From Flavobacteriaceae bacterium (GTDB lineage Bacteria; Bacteroidota; Bacteroidia; Flavobacteriales; Flavobacteriaceae): a stretch of DNA of 57,791 bases. Positions 32,205 through 40,308 of this stretch are shown piece after piece. Position 1 is the first letter of the stretch. The number at the start of each line of letters is the position of its first letter. A model generated the notes under the pieces. The model was given only the letters and a program-made list of their open reading frames with translations, had not been told where the DNA came from and did not search any database. Both the position numbers and the translations under genes were made by a program. The stretch spans positions 1-57,791 of the forward strand of contig NZDM01000069.1 in the NCBI GenBank assembly GCA_002690085.1, in the 5' to 3' direction.

Positions 32205-32684
32205 TTATATCTTAGCCCGTCTTGTTTTTCGACGCTTATGTGTTATCTTTACTCGTTTGGTATGGCTTGTATTAGTCTTTGGTTTTAAAACAATATATAA
32301 GTGATTCACAGATTCAAGCTGTTTGATGCTTTTTTGAAAAATGATATCCTGTACATTTGCAATAACTTTAAAATGATCTCCCATTAAATCATGATTTATT
32401 ATTGCTTCGGGTGTAGAAATAAAATTAAACTTTAATAAAGCATATAATGAGTAATTTACACCATTAAGTTTTCTATTTTCTCTTAGCAAATTAACTAATG
32501 ATCTTCTATAAAGTATTGAATTGATAAGTTCAACACTTTCTTTTCTTGTAACACATATTTCATTATTACCATTTATATAAATAAATGTAACCCCAATTTT
32601 TTTAATATCACTCAGGTAAAAATCATCATATTTTTGTTCTATTTTTTCTTGAGAATTAAACCAAGTAAGATCTAGAGTTTCCAT
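32205..32684 (-). CDS. Hypothetical protein with short basic tail
   Basis: 159 residues. Begins METLDLTWFNSQEKIEQKYDDFY and ends HTKRVKITHKRRKTRRAKI, the same kind of Lys/Arg tail found on other probable virion proteins here. The centre is mixed alpha/beta with no known motif. Confidence 0.65.
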   Translation of the reverse strand: METLDLTWFNSQEKIEQKYDDFYLSDIKKIGVTFIYINGNNEICVTRKESVELINSILYRRSLVNLLRENRKLNGVNYSLYALLKFNFISTPEAIINHDLMGDHFKVIANVQDIIFQKSIKQLESVNHLYIVLKPKTNTSHTKRVKITHKRRKTRRAKI

Positions 32685-32725
32685 ACTAATGAAATATTAG
32701 ATAGTATTATCAAAAACTCACCGAA

Positions 32726-33424
32726 TTAATAATCTTCATCATATCCTTCACTATCATACTCTTCAACATATTCGTGATCTGATACATATTCCTCATCTTC
32801 ATCATCATCATCTCCATATTGATCACAATAATCATCGTAATATGGGTCCATTTCTCGTGAATAAGCTATATTACGTTCCAATGTTTCAAGCAGTTGTTCA
32901 CGGGCTTTGCGCTCTTCATGTTCACGCATTCTTCTAAAAAAATCAGATTCCGGTACAGAAGGCCCATGTTCATGTATAATTTCGCCATTATTACCTCTAA
33001 ATAGTCTTACCCATCCAGGCTTTAGTGGCTCCTTTTCTTTTGTTTCTACTTCATTTTCTTGTTTTTCAGTTGCAATCGTTGCAAAACTAGCCTTAACTTC
33101 TTTAGATTCACTATCTTCATTAGGTTCACTTTCTTGTTTTAGTGTGCTCAAACTTGGAAACAATTCTATATTTTGAGTATCAGGAGGAGGTGTGGGAGCT
33201 TTACGTCTATCCTCCACATCTGGAAGCCTCATACCTTCTTTTGGCTCACGTTGTCTATTTTTATTTCTCTTAGATGGTGGTACATATTTACTTTTATCTC
33301 TATTGCTACCGTTACTACTGGTAGTAGCAGTAGTATTACGTTGGTTTTGATTTGAAGAAAATGGGTTTTTCCTCTCGCCGGCTAGCGACTTAAATCTACC
33401 CTCAGGTGGCCTTTTAAAATCCAT
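32726..33424 (-). CDS. Disordered protein with FPSL motif and acidic tail
   Basis: 232 residues, low complexity almost throughout. Features in order: Arg/Lys-rich N-terminus with KYVPPSKR, NIELFPSLS (near 87), SFATIATEK (near 113), GWVRLFRG (near 137), a charged helix, and a strongly acidic Asp/Glu/Tyr end (DDDDEDEEYVSDHEYVEEY). The FPSL and SFATIA motifs recall short motifs in the Nanos-like and eIF1A products. Probably an RNA- or translation-related scaffold; inference. Confidence 0.65.
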   Translation of the reverse strand: MDFKRPPEGRFKSLAGERKNPFSSNQNQRNTTATTSSNGSNRDKSKYVPPSKRNKNRQREPKEGMRLPDVEDRRKAPTPPPDTQNIELFPSLSTLKQESEPNEDSESKEVKASFATIATEKQENEVETKEKEPLKPGWVRLFRGNNGEIIHEHGPSVPESDFFRRMREHEERKAREQLLETLERNIAYSREMDPYYDDYCDQYGDDDDEDEEYVSDHEYVEEYDSEGYDEDY

Positions 33425-33530
33425 TACGTTGCTGTATAGTTGATTATAGTAATATAATATTACTAGGTTTAAGCGGTTTGATAAAATTGTTTGTTTAGTA
33501 AACCAATATAAAAATAATGTTATTACATTT

Positions 33531-33654
33531 CCTGGGAGTAAAGGATACTAACAGCGATTTATGTGTTACCTTATTTCTTTATATAGCTATAGTTCAGTTG
33601 ATAAACTTTTATAGTATCCTGTCCCCATTGACCGCAGGTAAGTGTAAACCCAGG
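33531..33654 (+). ncRNA. Weak candidate for a fourth folded intergenic RNA
   Basis: In a 296-base gap, CCTGGG 33531-33536 pairs with CCCAGG 33649-33654, and nested inside GGATACT 33543-33549 pairs with AGTATCC 33613-33619. A long hypothetical N-terminal extension of the downstream frame crosses this region but lies before the downstream early promoter. Fewer helices than candidates 1-3 and no own promoter, so confidence is low; strand unknown. Confidence 0.3.
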
Positions 33655-33677
33655 CTTAAAAATAATTCTTGGTTTAC

Positions 33678-33690
33678 AAAAAAATTGAAT
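33678..33690 (+). promoter_or_regulatory. Early promoter motif of RRM-like copy 2
   Basis: AAAAAAATTGAAT, 31 bases before ATG 33721. It decides the start, since the frame is open further upstream. Confidence 0.75.
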
Positions 33691-33720
33691 CTAATGAGCA
33701 TGTATAAATTACATTCAAAT

Positions 33721-34032
33721 ATGGAGACATCAACTTTACCCAGTATATGCATACCGAGAGTATTTGCAAACATTACTCGAAAGGATGTAACAGATGCATT
33801 TGAAAAAATCCTCGGACGTAATTGTATCGATAGAATTGATATGATTTACAGGCGTGATGGATTTGACGGTTATCAAAGAGTGTTTGTCCACTTTAAAAAT
33901 ATCATTGCATCGGAGAATTATAATATAATGGCCACCCGTCTTGCTAATGGAGATGATGTAAAGGTTGTTTATTCTGAACCATGGTTTTGGAAATGCTCTG
34001 TAAGCCGTGTACCTAAACCCAAAAGGTATTAA
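33721..34032 (+). CDS. RRM-like protein, copy 2
   Basis: 103 residues, a single domain matching the N-terminal domain of the gene at 24788: SICIPRVFANITRKDVTDAFEKI, CIDRIDMIYRRDGFDGYQRVFVHFKN, YSEPWFWKCSVSRVPKP. The IPRV start, the RID/RVD strand, the VHF strand and the W-x-W end are shared. The early promoter fixes the start at 33721. Probably a small early RNA-binding protein; the RNA target is unknown. Confidence 0.78.
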   Translation: METSTLPSICIPRVFANITRKDVTDAFEKILGRNCIDRIDMIYRRDGFDGYQRVFVHFKNIIASENYNIMATRLANGDDVKVVYSEPWFWKCSVSRVPKPKRY

Positions 34033-34069
34033 GTTTGCAAACTCATTTTTATTTTGACTATTCATAGTA

Positions 34070-34576
34070 ATGGACACAATAAATGAAATACTTACATCTA
34101 CCTTAAATGATAGCGGTATAGATGTTGGAGAAAAACTAGGGAATCTCTCTAAAAAAAGGTTACCATATGATCGATGTGTAAGAATGATTCTAGATATTGG
34201 TGCACAAATAGAAAGATTGAAAGAGGCTGGTTATGGTGTTCTTAGTATTGATTTAACTCAGGTAAAAGAAACAAGTTCTGGAGCTTTTATTTTGGATATC
34301 AAGAGAGATAAATACTATAAATGTACATCCTCTGGTATGTTAGATTTAACTAGACCTTTTAAAAAAAATAAAAATATGGCACCAGAAATAGATAGTATAG
34401 ATGCATTACCATCCGAAACCTATTACACTGCAGCTTTTTATTCTATGGGACATTTAGCTTGTGATGTTTTAGGTATAGAACGAGATATTACCTTACTAAA
34501 ACCAACTAAGTTATATTTCTTATTAGAGAGATGCATGAATAATGATCCTACTTCACGTGTTTTCCTGTTCATTTAA
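34070..34576 (+). CDS. Pseudokinase-like protein
   Basis: 168 residues resembling the C-lobe of a protein kinase. LDIGAQIERLKEAGYGVLSIDL sits where the catalytic loop should be, but HRD and DFG are lost (SID, LDI). An APE-like MAPEI is followed by YYTAAFYSMGHLACDVLGI and LLERCMNNDPTSRVFLFI, the usual kinase C-terminal helices. The ATP-binding N-lobe is missing. Similar catalytically dead proteins recur in large DNA viruses. A binding or regulatory role is inferred. Confidence 0.6.
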   Translation: MDTINEILTSTLNDSGIDVGEKLGNLSKKRLPYDRCVRMILDIGAQIERLKEAGYGVLSIDLTQVKETSSGAFILDIKRDKYYKCTSSGMLDLTRPFKKNKNMAPEIDSIDALPSETYYTAAFYSMGHLACDVLGIERDITLLKPTKLYFLLERCMNNDPTSRVFLFI

Positions 34577-34594
34577 TTTCTACAGATATTCTAT

Positions 34595-35209
34595 ATGAAC
34601 TCTCGTAAGTATCAACGTTATTTCAAACCAATATCTTCGACTTCTTTTTCAACTGCTGGTACAATTCGAAACCAAGGACGGGTGGGTCAAACATCTTTAT
34701 CAAGATCTTTGGTACACACTCCTTTTAAAGGTGATGCTCCCGTAGGACATGGATCTAATGTACAAACTGGTTATCCAAAGAGTATTGTTAATTCTTGTAA
34801 TAAAAGTTCTAACTCTGATGGACAAACAAATATGACAAACAAAGGTGTAATTCTCTCTAGAGTAGTTAACCCAACCTCAGTTTACAACAATAGTTGTATT
34901 GAAAATCCATGCAACAAACCTACTTTTAAAAATACATCCGCGGAATACCACAGTTCAGGTTCTTTAACGCGCAGAAATGTTAACCAGCTTATGGCTCTTC
35001 AATATAATGTATTAGATGGTTCTATTGCTAAGAGTGGAGGTAATCTTTCTCATCCTAGGTCACAACCATCACAAACAGTATTACAAGGGCCTCTTCCAAT
35101 TGCAAAAAATGTAGCACCTATGTCTTCCGGTGATTATATTAGAACTGCACTCCCTTATAAAACATGTATGGATAATGCCAAAGAAGATTGTATAGTGTCT
35201 GGAAATTAA
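34595..35209 (+). CDS. GHG-motif protein, tandem paralog 1
   Basis: 204 residues. TPFKGDAPVGHGSNVQTGYP near residue 42 and a YHSSGSLTRRNV block near 120 are shared with the next gene. I recall F+G.P.GHG...YP blocks in uncharacterised proteins of large algal viruses. Ser/Asn-rich, likely extended. A virion role is inferred. Same strand and 74 bases from its paralog. Confidence 0.65.
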   Translation: MNSRKYQRYFKPISSTSFSTAGTIRNQGRVGQTSLSRSLVHTPFKGDAPVGHGSNVQTGYPKSIVNSCNKSSNSDGQTNMTNKGVILSRVVNPTSVYNNSCIENPCNKPTFKNTSAEYHSSGSLTRRNVNQLMALQYNVLDGSIAKSGGNLSHPRSQPSQTVLQGPLPIAKNVAPMSSGDYIRTALPYKTCMDNAKEDCIVSGN

Positions 35210-35214
35210 TATTT

Positions 35215-35247
35215 GACCATATTTTATTTATGAAACAAGATATGGTC
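35215..35247 (+). terminator. 8-bp hairpin between the tandem paralogs
   Basis: GACCATAT 35215-35222 pairs with ATATGGTC 35240-35247, six bases after the stop of paralog 1. Confidence 0.6.
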
Positions 35248-35283
35248 CCAATATAAACAATCTTTATTTATGATATACAAGAA

Positions 35284-36048
35284 ATGTCAGTTGTAATGAT
35301 GCAACGAAAATTAAAAGCAAAACAAAATATGTCAAGGGGTACAGATGGATTTTCTATCAAAGGCACACGCAGAAACCTAGGCAGAATCGGTTCAGATAGC
35401 AAAAACTCGACGATCAGGACTATTTTTAGAGGTACTGCACCTGTAGGACATGGTGCAAATCCAATAACAGGATATCCTGTTGAAATACTTTGTAATAATG
35501 GATTAAATTGTTCAGGTTCTACGTGTGAACAAACATCAACATTGACTAATAAAGGATACATAGAAAGTCATTTAATTAATAATATAGATTGTGGTGATAA
35601 ATGTATAGCTAATTGGGTTAAAAGTTTTAATCCATTAGAACACTCTCAAGGATCGTATATTCGAAGAATAAAAGTACATAGAAAAGGTTGTGAAACAGAA
35701 AGAAGCGAAGAAAATTATTCAAATGAAACATCATGTATTGATGATTGTGTAAATACATATTTTATTGGAACTAGAAAGATTTCAAGAGATACCTATCATA
35801 AATCTACTCATGGAGCAATTACATCTGGAGAATATATTGAAATTGATTTACTAAAAAATAATTGTTTACCAGATGCTGCATGTAAAAAACCTTTTCCATT
35901 TGTTTTAACAAGAGATGGTTGCAGAAAAGAATATTATACTCCAGAAGAAGCTATTGCTGATGGGCTATTACCAAAAGATTGGATGAACTGTAAAACAAAA
36001 TATCCTACAAGTCATCATTGGCGATCAATATTAAACCCTTATTTATGA
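35284..36048 (+). CDS. GHG-motif protein, tandem paralog 2
   Basis: 254 residues. IFRGTAPVGHGANPITGYPVEIL near residue 45 and HSQGSYIRRIKVHRKG near 120 match paralog 1. The C-terminal 90 residues (ending KTKYPTSHHWRSILNPYL) are extra. Cys-rich (CNNGLNCSGSTC; CGDKC), perhaps metal- or disulfide-linked. The pair arose by tandem duplication. The end overlaps the convergent deaminase frame by 10 bases. Confidence 0.65.
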   Translation: MSVVMMQRKLKAKQNMSRGTDGFSIKGTRRNLGRIGSDSKNSTIRTIFRGTAPVGHGANPITGYPVEILCNNGLNCSGSTCEQTSTLTNKGYIESHLINNIDCGDKCIANWVKSFNPLEHSQGSYIRRIKVHRKGCETERSEENYSNETSCIDDCVNTYFIGTRKISRDTYHKSTHGAITSGEYIEIDLLKNNCLPDAACKKPFPFVLTRDGCRKEYYTPEEAIADGLLPKDWMNCKTKYPTSHHWRSILNPYL

Positions 36049-36534
36049 TTAGATATACCTAATTTTTGCATTCGCTGAGATCCACTAGTGCTATGTTTAG
36101 CTTGATATGTATTTGAATTAACACATTCAAAACCTCCTTCATCATTGCTGTAGACAATTTTTTTTATTCCAAATTGTTTTATTAATGAAGCGCACTTAAG
36201 ACAAGGATCAGATCTTTTCAATGCTCCATTGCATCCTACTCTAACAACATACAGTGTGCAATTCCGGCCAGGAAGATAGTTTACACTGGGAGGCCCTATG
36301 CGGAACCTCCCACTTATTGCTCTTGACTGCATCACGAATAGCTGCCATCTCAGCATGGCATGTCATACAATCACCTATTATCTTATCTGAATAACGCGTT
36401 CTAGAATTGTTATAACCTCTGCCTAAAACACGGCCTGAGCCAACAATAACGCATCCATGCCTGTGATAACAATTAGACTTAGTAGCCTCACCATATGCCT
36501 CCTCAACACGTTTCATTTGACCTTGAGACAACAT
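36039..36534 (-). pseudogene. dCMP/cytidine deaminase-like gene split by a frameshift
   Basis: Two overlapping frames make one zinc deaminase. The first half, from ATG 36534 (or 36579), holds CYHRHGCVIVGSGRVLGRGYNN and the zinc motif CHAEMAAIRDAV, then stops after switching out of frame. The other frame continues with NYLPGRNCTLYVVRVGCNG and the second zinc motif SDPCLKC. The switch lies near 36289-36312, where GGGAGG and CCTCCC form a hairpin. It may be a true mutation, a sequencing error at a hairpin, or a programmed shift. Deamination of dCMP would make dUMP, matching the adjacent dUTPase. A variant early motif (TTTCAATTAT) lies at 36574. Confidence 0.75.
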
Positions 36535-36627
36535 GCTTGTAATATTTAAGTACATAAAAATAGCTTTATATAGTTTCAATTATTTGGAAAATTGCATAAA
36601 GATAATCGTTACTATATGATAATAATA

Positions 36628-37056
36628 ATGTCAGCCCCTATTCGTGTAAAGAAGCTTTCTGATACTGCTACTATTCCTACACGCGGCTCCGCAGTCGCAG
36701 CAGGATGGGATCTTTATGCCTCGCAAGAATGTATTATTCCTGCTAGAGGTAAAGCAATTGTTTCAACCGATATTGCAATTGCGGTACCTGTAGGTTATTA
36801 TGGACGTGTTGCACCTCGTTCCGGTATGGCATGGAAAAAACATACAGATATTGGAGCTGGTGTAATTGATGCAGATTATCGTGGCCCGGTTGGTGTTGTA
36901 ATGTTTAACCATTCTGAAGAAGACTTGAAAATTGAGGTAGAAGACAGAGTTGCTCAACTAGTTATTGAACAAATTAGTATGGCACCTTTGACTGAAGTTG
37001 AATCTCTTGATGATACTGAGCGTGGTGAAGGTGGTTATGGATCTACTGGTCGATAA
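36628..37056 (+). CDS. dut: dUTP pyrophosphatase (dUTPase)
   Basis: 142 residues from ATG 36628 (MSAPIRVKKL). All five dUTPase motifs are present: AAGWDLYAS, APRSGMAWK, GAGVIDADYRGPVGVVMFNHS, RVAQLVIEQI and RGEGGYGSTG. The enzyme hydrolyses dUTP to dUMP, keeping uracil out of DNA and supplying thymidylate synthesis. A homotrimer is usual for this family. It diverges from the split deaminase, so the two form a small pyrimidine unit. ATG 36616 is a possible alternative start. Confidence 0.97.
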   Translation: MSAPIRVKKLSDTATIPTRGSAVAAGWDLYASQECIIPARGKAIVSTDIAIAVPVGYYGRVAPRSGMAWKKHTDIGAGVIDADYRGPVGVVMFNHSEEDLKIEVEDRVAQLVIEQISMAPLTEVESLDDTERGEGGYGSTGR

Positions 37057-37304
37057 GTAAAGTTTCTCTTGATATATGCATTTATCATTGTCTCATATTC
37101 TTGTGATAGTTCGGCACTATTTTTTTTAAATCTTTGACAATTAGGACACATATAGATATTAAATCTATGTTTCTCCCATATTTCAGGTGGTTTATGATCA
37201 ACTGTTCGTCCTGTTATTGCAGAACAGATATAACATCCTTGTAACCAGCCTTCCTCAGGGAGATGTGTTGCCTTATAAATGTTAATAACCCTGATTTTAA
37301 CCAT
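37035..37304 (-). CDS. Small zinc-ribbon-like protein
   Basis: 89 residues with two CxxC knuckles: GCYICSAITGRTV and YMCPNCQRFKK. Convergent with dUTPase, the two frames overlapping by 22 bases. No family recognised. Zinc binding is the only inference. Confidence 0.65.
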   Translation of the reverse strand: MVKIRVINIYKATHLPEEGWLQGCYICSAITGRTVDHKPPEIWEKHRFNIYMCPNCQRFKKNSAELSQEYETMINAYIKRNFTYRPVDP

Positions 37305-37350
37305 CTTATTCTACTATCTGATTTTAAATACTTATTTAAAACCAGACTAT

Positions 37351-38823
37351 TTACTTGCGTCTTTTTGAACGCTGTCTACGTTTTCTAGTTTTTTTGCCTA
37401 CTTTAACACCTCTCTTTTTTAATGCAGTCTTTGCTTTTCTTGCAACACTCTTATAAACTGATCTTTTATGTCTTGGAGTAAACTTTGTTTTATAACTATT
37501 CCGTGAATTACCCCATTGTTCAGCTCTAATGTAAGCTGCCCATAACCCTTTTTCACTAATTTTACATGTATTCTTTTTACAAACAGGAAAACTAATATTT
37601 GGACCCAAAAAACATTTTTTACCACAACGCTTTTTCATAGTTCTGCGCTGTCTAATACTTGGAGATTCCTTAGACCATCCTTTCCATGGAACGTGTTTAC
37701 GTGTTTTACCACCATTCATAGTCTTTACTATACTTTTTTTGTATTTTTTTTGCCCCGGCTTTGTAGTTATTGGAGGAGGTTCAAATCTAGCCAGACATTT
37801 TCTCATAGTATAACCATCACTATCACAAGCCATTATTAATTCTCCGTCGCTATTTTTCTCTACACCATCTCTTCTACCTGTCTTGGAATCTTCACATTCT
37901 ACAGCAAATCCCTCTCTCCTAAGTTTATCTATAAAGCTGGCCGTTCCTGTATCATTCATACTAATCATTTGTGTTAACTTTTGATCTATCTCTCCTTTAT
38001 TGTCGATAGCTACAATGTTATCATTTTCAATACGAAACGATATATCTCTTGCAGAAAATAACTCATTTAGTCTTGCCATCATGTAATTTAATTTTTCTTC
38101 TTTTGAACCTAGCATTTGAGATTGCTTTGCTACTTCAATTAAATAGACTTGTTCTAGTTCATCATCAGATTTGAATCTATTTCCAAAAAATCTCTCTGCA
38201 CCATCCAATATCTCGTTATTAAACTCTCGCACAGGATCTGCTGACTTAGATTCTCTTGATTTCTTTCTCTTTCTGCTTTTTCTAGCTAATCCTGATTCAC
38301 CTAAAGTACAGTTTTCTACGTGTCTAAAACCCAAACGTCTATAATAATTGATCACATAACCTAAAGCTGATAGTTTTAAAATAGAAAATCCTAATTGTCG
38401 CGCCATCCACTCAATTTGTGTCATTAATATTTTTCCTGGGCTTACCCTTTCAGGTACATTATTTCTAACATCAGTATTACCGCATAGAGCATTTAGATAT
38501 AATTCTTTTGGAGAATCAGAATCATAATCAAGTGCAGCAAAACCAATTAATGTATGTTTACTTGGATCTGTTCTTGTTGGAGTTTTCATAGAGAGAAGTA
38601 AAATTATAAAAGTGTCATCAATAGTATCTTGTTCAAGAAATCCTTTTGGTATCATGGAATGGCACATTTTAATTTGACTAGTTCTTATTCTTGCTCCAAG
38701 TTCTCTCCATAATACGGAATCAGATAGTCCTGTTTGAGGATTAAAATAAGCTTCTAGAACAACCTGATAATTTTGTTGAGTTGATACATTACCATTTGCT
38801 AACAGATAAGTAGTTACTGGCAT
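37351..38823 (-). CDS. GNAT-like protein with Cys-rich and basic virion-type tail
   Basis: 490 residues. The N-terminal 170 resemble a GNAT acetyltransferase: VSPGKILMTQIEWMARQLGFSILKLSAL then INYYRRLGFRHV, the usual acetyl-CoA loop and C-terminal strand pair. The middle is charged. The C-terminus has NGGKTRKHVPWKGW, a Cys block (KRCGKKCFLGPNISFPVCKK, then CKISEKGLWAAYIRAEQWG) and a final Arg/Lys-rich tail. The Cys block and the tail suggest packaging into the virion. Confidence 0.65.
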   Translation of the reverse strand: MPVTTYLLANGNVSTQQNYQVVLEAYFNPQTGLSDSVLWRELGARIRTSQIKMCHSMIPKGFLEQDTIDDTFIILLLSMKTPTRTDPSKHTLIGFAALDYDSDSPKELYLNALCGNTDVRNNVPERVSPGKILMTQIEWMARQLGFSILKLSALGYVINYYRRLGFRHVENCTLGESGLARKSRKRKKSRESKSADPVREFNNEILDGAERFFGNRFKSDDELEQVYLIEVAKQSQMLGSKEEKLNYMMARLNELFSARDISFRIENDNIVAIDNKGEIDQKLTQMISMNDTGTASFIDKLRREGFAVECEDSKTGRRDGVEKNSDGELIMACDSDGYTMRKCLARFEPPPITTKPGQKKYKKSIVKTMNGGKTRKHVPWKGWSKESPSIRQRRTMKKRCGKKCFLGPNISFPVCKKNTCKISEKGLWAAYIRAEQWGNSRNSYKTKFTPRHKRSVYKSVARKAKTALKKRGVKVGKKTRKRRQRSKRRK

Positions 38824-38846
38824 CTATTAATCTATGTTAATATAAA

Positions 38847-40283
38847 ATGTCTGAAATAAATGATGTTCATTCCCCAACTGAAAATGAAATAGTTAATCTT
38901 AATGATTTGCCTAATGAAAATCTGGCAAATGGACGACATTTTGTTAGTTTAGATGGTGTGCAATTAAACACTAGTGAATTAAACGCGAGTCCTCATCCTA
39001 GTGATTCAGGAAGTTCAGATAATGAAAATGATAATGAATCTTCAAGTACAGGAACTCCCGAATCATATGATTTAGAGGATAACAAACCAATAAAGTACAG
39101 AAAATTATCATATGAAACAGTTCTACAAAGAATAACAGCTGCCTATGACCAAGATATAGTTCATAGATACTCTTCAGCACTGGACGTTTTAGCTAGTTTC
39201 ATTAAAGGTCATAAAATTATTTACATGGAGTCACAAAGCCATACTGTAAGAAAACTACATTATCTTATGTTTCCTGCAATATTTCTATCAGGATTAGTTT
39301 CTGTACTACAATCACCTTTTCAATGTAGTGAACAAGGAGAGATTATATTAGCATCTATATCTGCAATTGTAGCTTTTATGCTAGCTGTTATAAATTATAT
39401 GAAGCTGGATGCTAAGTCTGAGGCTCATAAAATATCCGCACATCAATATGATAAATTACAATCATTTGTGGAGTTTCAGTCTGGCCAAGTATTATTATTC
39501 AGTGATCCAGTTTTATCTAAACATAGTATTCCACAAGAAATAGCTCGTGAAAGACGTGATGCTGATGCATTCCAATATATAAACTCTTCAAGTGATGAAG
39601 AAGAAGTTGCTAAGCATAATAATGATACTACTACTAGAATAGCTGAAAAAGTAAAGCTAATTTCTAAAAATAGAAGTGAAGCAGAAGCTGATCTAACAAA
39701 AAATATGAAAAACTTAGTGAAATCTGTAGAAGAAAAGATTAGTGACATAAAAGAAACTAATCAGTTCATTATTCCCAGAAGAATAAGATATCGTTATCCA
39801 ATTATTTACAACACAAATGTATTTTCAATTATAAAAAAAATAGATGATTACAGAACAAAAACAATTACCACACTTAAAAATGTAAAAAATGAGCTAAGAT
39901 TTTTAAAAGGCTATCAAAAATACAGAACACGTGAGTTTACTGATAAACAACAACTACGAGCAGATACTTTGTTTAAACAAAAAAAGAATCTAATTGATAC
40001 AGTTTTATTTTTAAACACGGCTTTTTCATTAATTGATAAAATGTTTCAGCAAGAAATAAGTAATGCTGAACTTGATAAAAAACATTGGGTACAAAGTTTA
40101 TGTCGTGATTGTTTTGCATGTTTTGGATGTGATATGAAACATTCAGATTATAAAGATCCTGAAGCTTGTGGTGGTAATATGTTATACAATATATTAGGTA
40201 GCGACTGTCATATGGAGCTAACTGACCGTGATATAGAGAGAATGCGACAAGCATATGTAAATGGTAATGAACAAAACGTTTGA
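38847..40283 (+). CDS. SLATT-like two-TM protein
   Basis: 478 residues. A disordered acidic N-terminus (1-75) is followed by LASFIKGHKIIYMESQSH, two membrane segments (about 137-155 and 171-190), then EAHKISAHQYDKLQSFVEF. A helical pair, two TM segments and an E.H....Y..L helix match the SLATT layout, known from bacterial nucleotide-sensing defence operons where it is a membrane effector. The C-terminal 250 residues are helical and Lys-rich with a late Cys cluster (CRDCFACFGC). A role in viral membranes is as likely as one in defence. Confidence 0.55.
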   Translation: MSEINDVHSPTENEIVNLNDLPNENLANGRHFVSLDGVQLNTSELNASPHPSDSGSSDNENDNESSSTGTPESYDLEDNKPIKYRKLSYETVLQRITAAYDQDIVHRYSSALDVLASFIKGHKIIYMESQSHTVRKLHYLMFPAIFLSGLVSVLQSPFQCSEQGEIILASISAIVAFMLAVINYMKLDAKSEAHKISAHQYDKLQSFVEFQSGQVLLFSDPVLSKHSIPQEIARERRDADAFQYINSSSDEEEVAKHNNDTTTRIAEKVKLISKNRSEAEADLTKNMKNLVKSVEEKISDIKETNQFIIPRRIRYRYPIIYNTNVFSIIKKIDDYRTKTITTLKNVKNELRFLKGYQKYRTREFTDKQQLRADTLFKQKKNLIDTVLFLNTAFSLIDKMFQQEISNAELDKKHWVQSLCRDCFACFGCDMKHSDYKDPEACGGNMLYNILGSDCHMELTDRDIERMRQAYVNGNEQNV

Positions 40284-40308
40284 AATATTAATAATTATTC
40301 AAACGTTT
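40274..40308. terminator. 11-bp bidirectional hairpin with both stop codons in the stem
   Basis: AAACGTTTGAA 40274-40284 pairs perfectly with TTCAAACGTTT 40298-40308. The stop of the SLATT-like gene is in the left arm, and the stop of the convergent gene begins in the right arm. Confidence 0.75.

Noticed and set aside
33517..33720. N-terminal extension of RRM-like copy 2
   Set aside because: The early promoter at 33678 lies inside it, and the paralog aligns only from about 33721.
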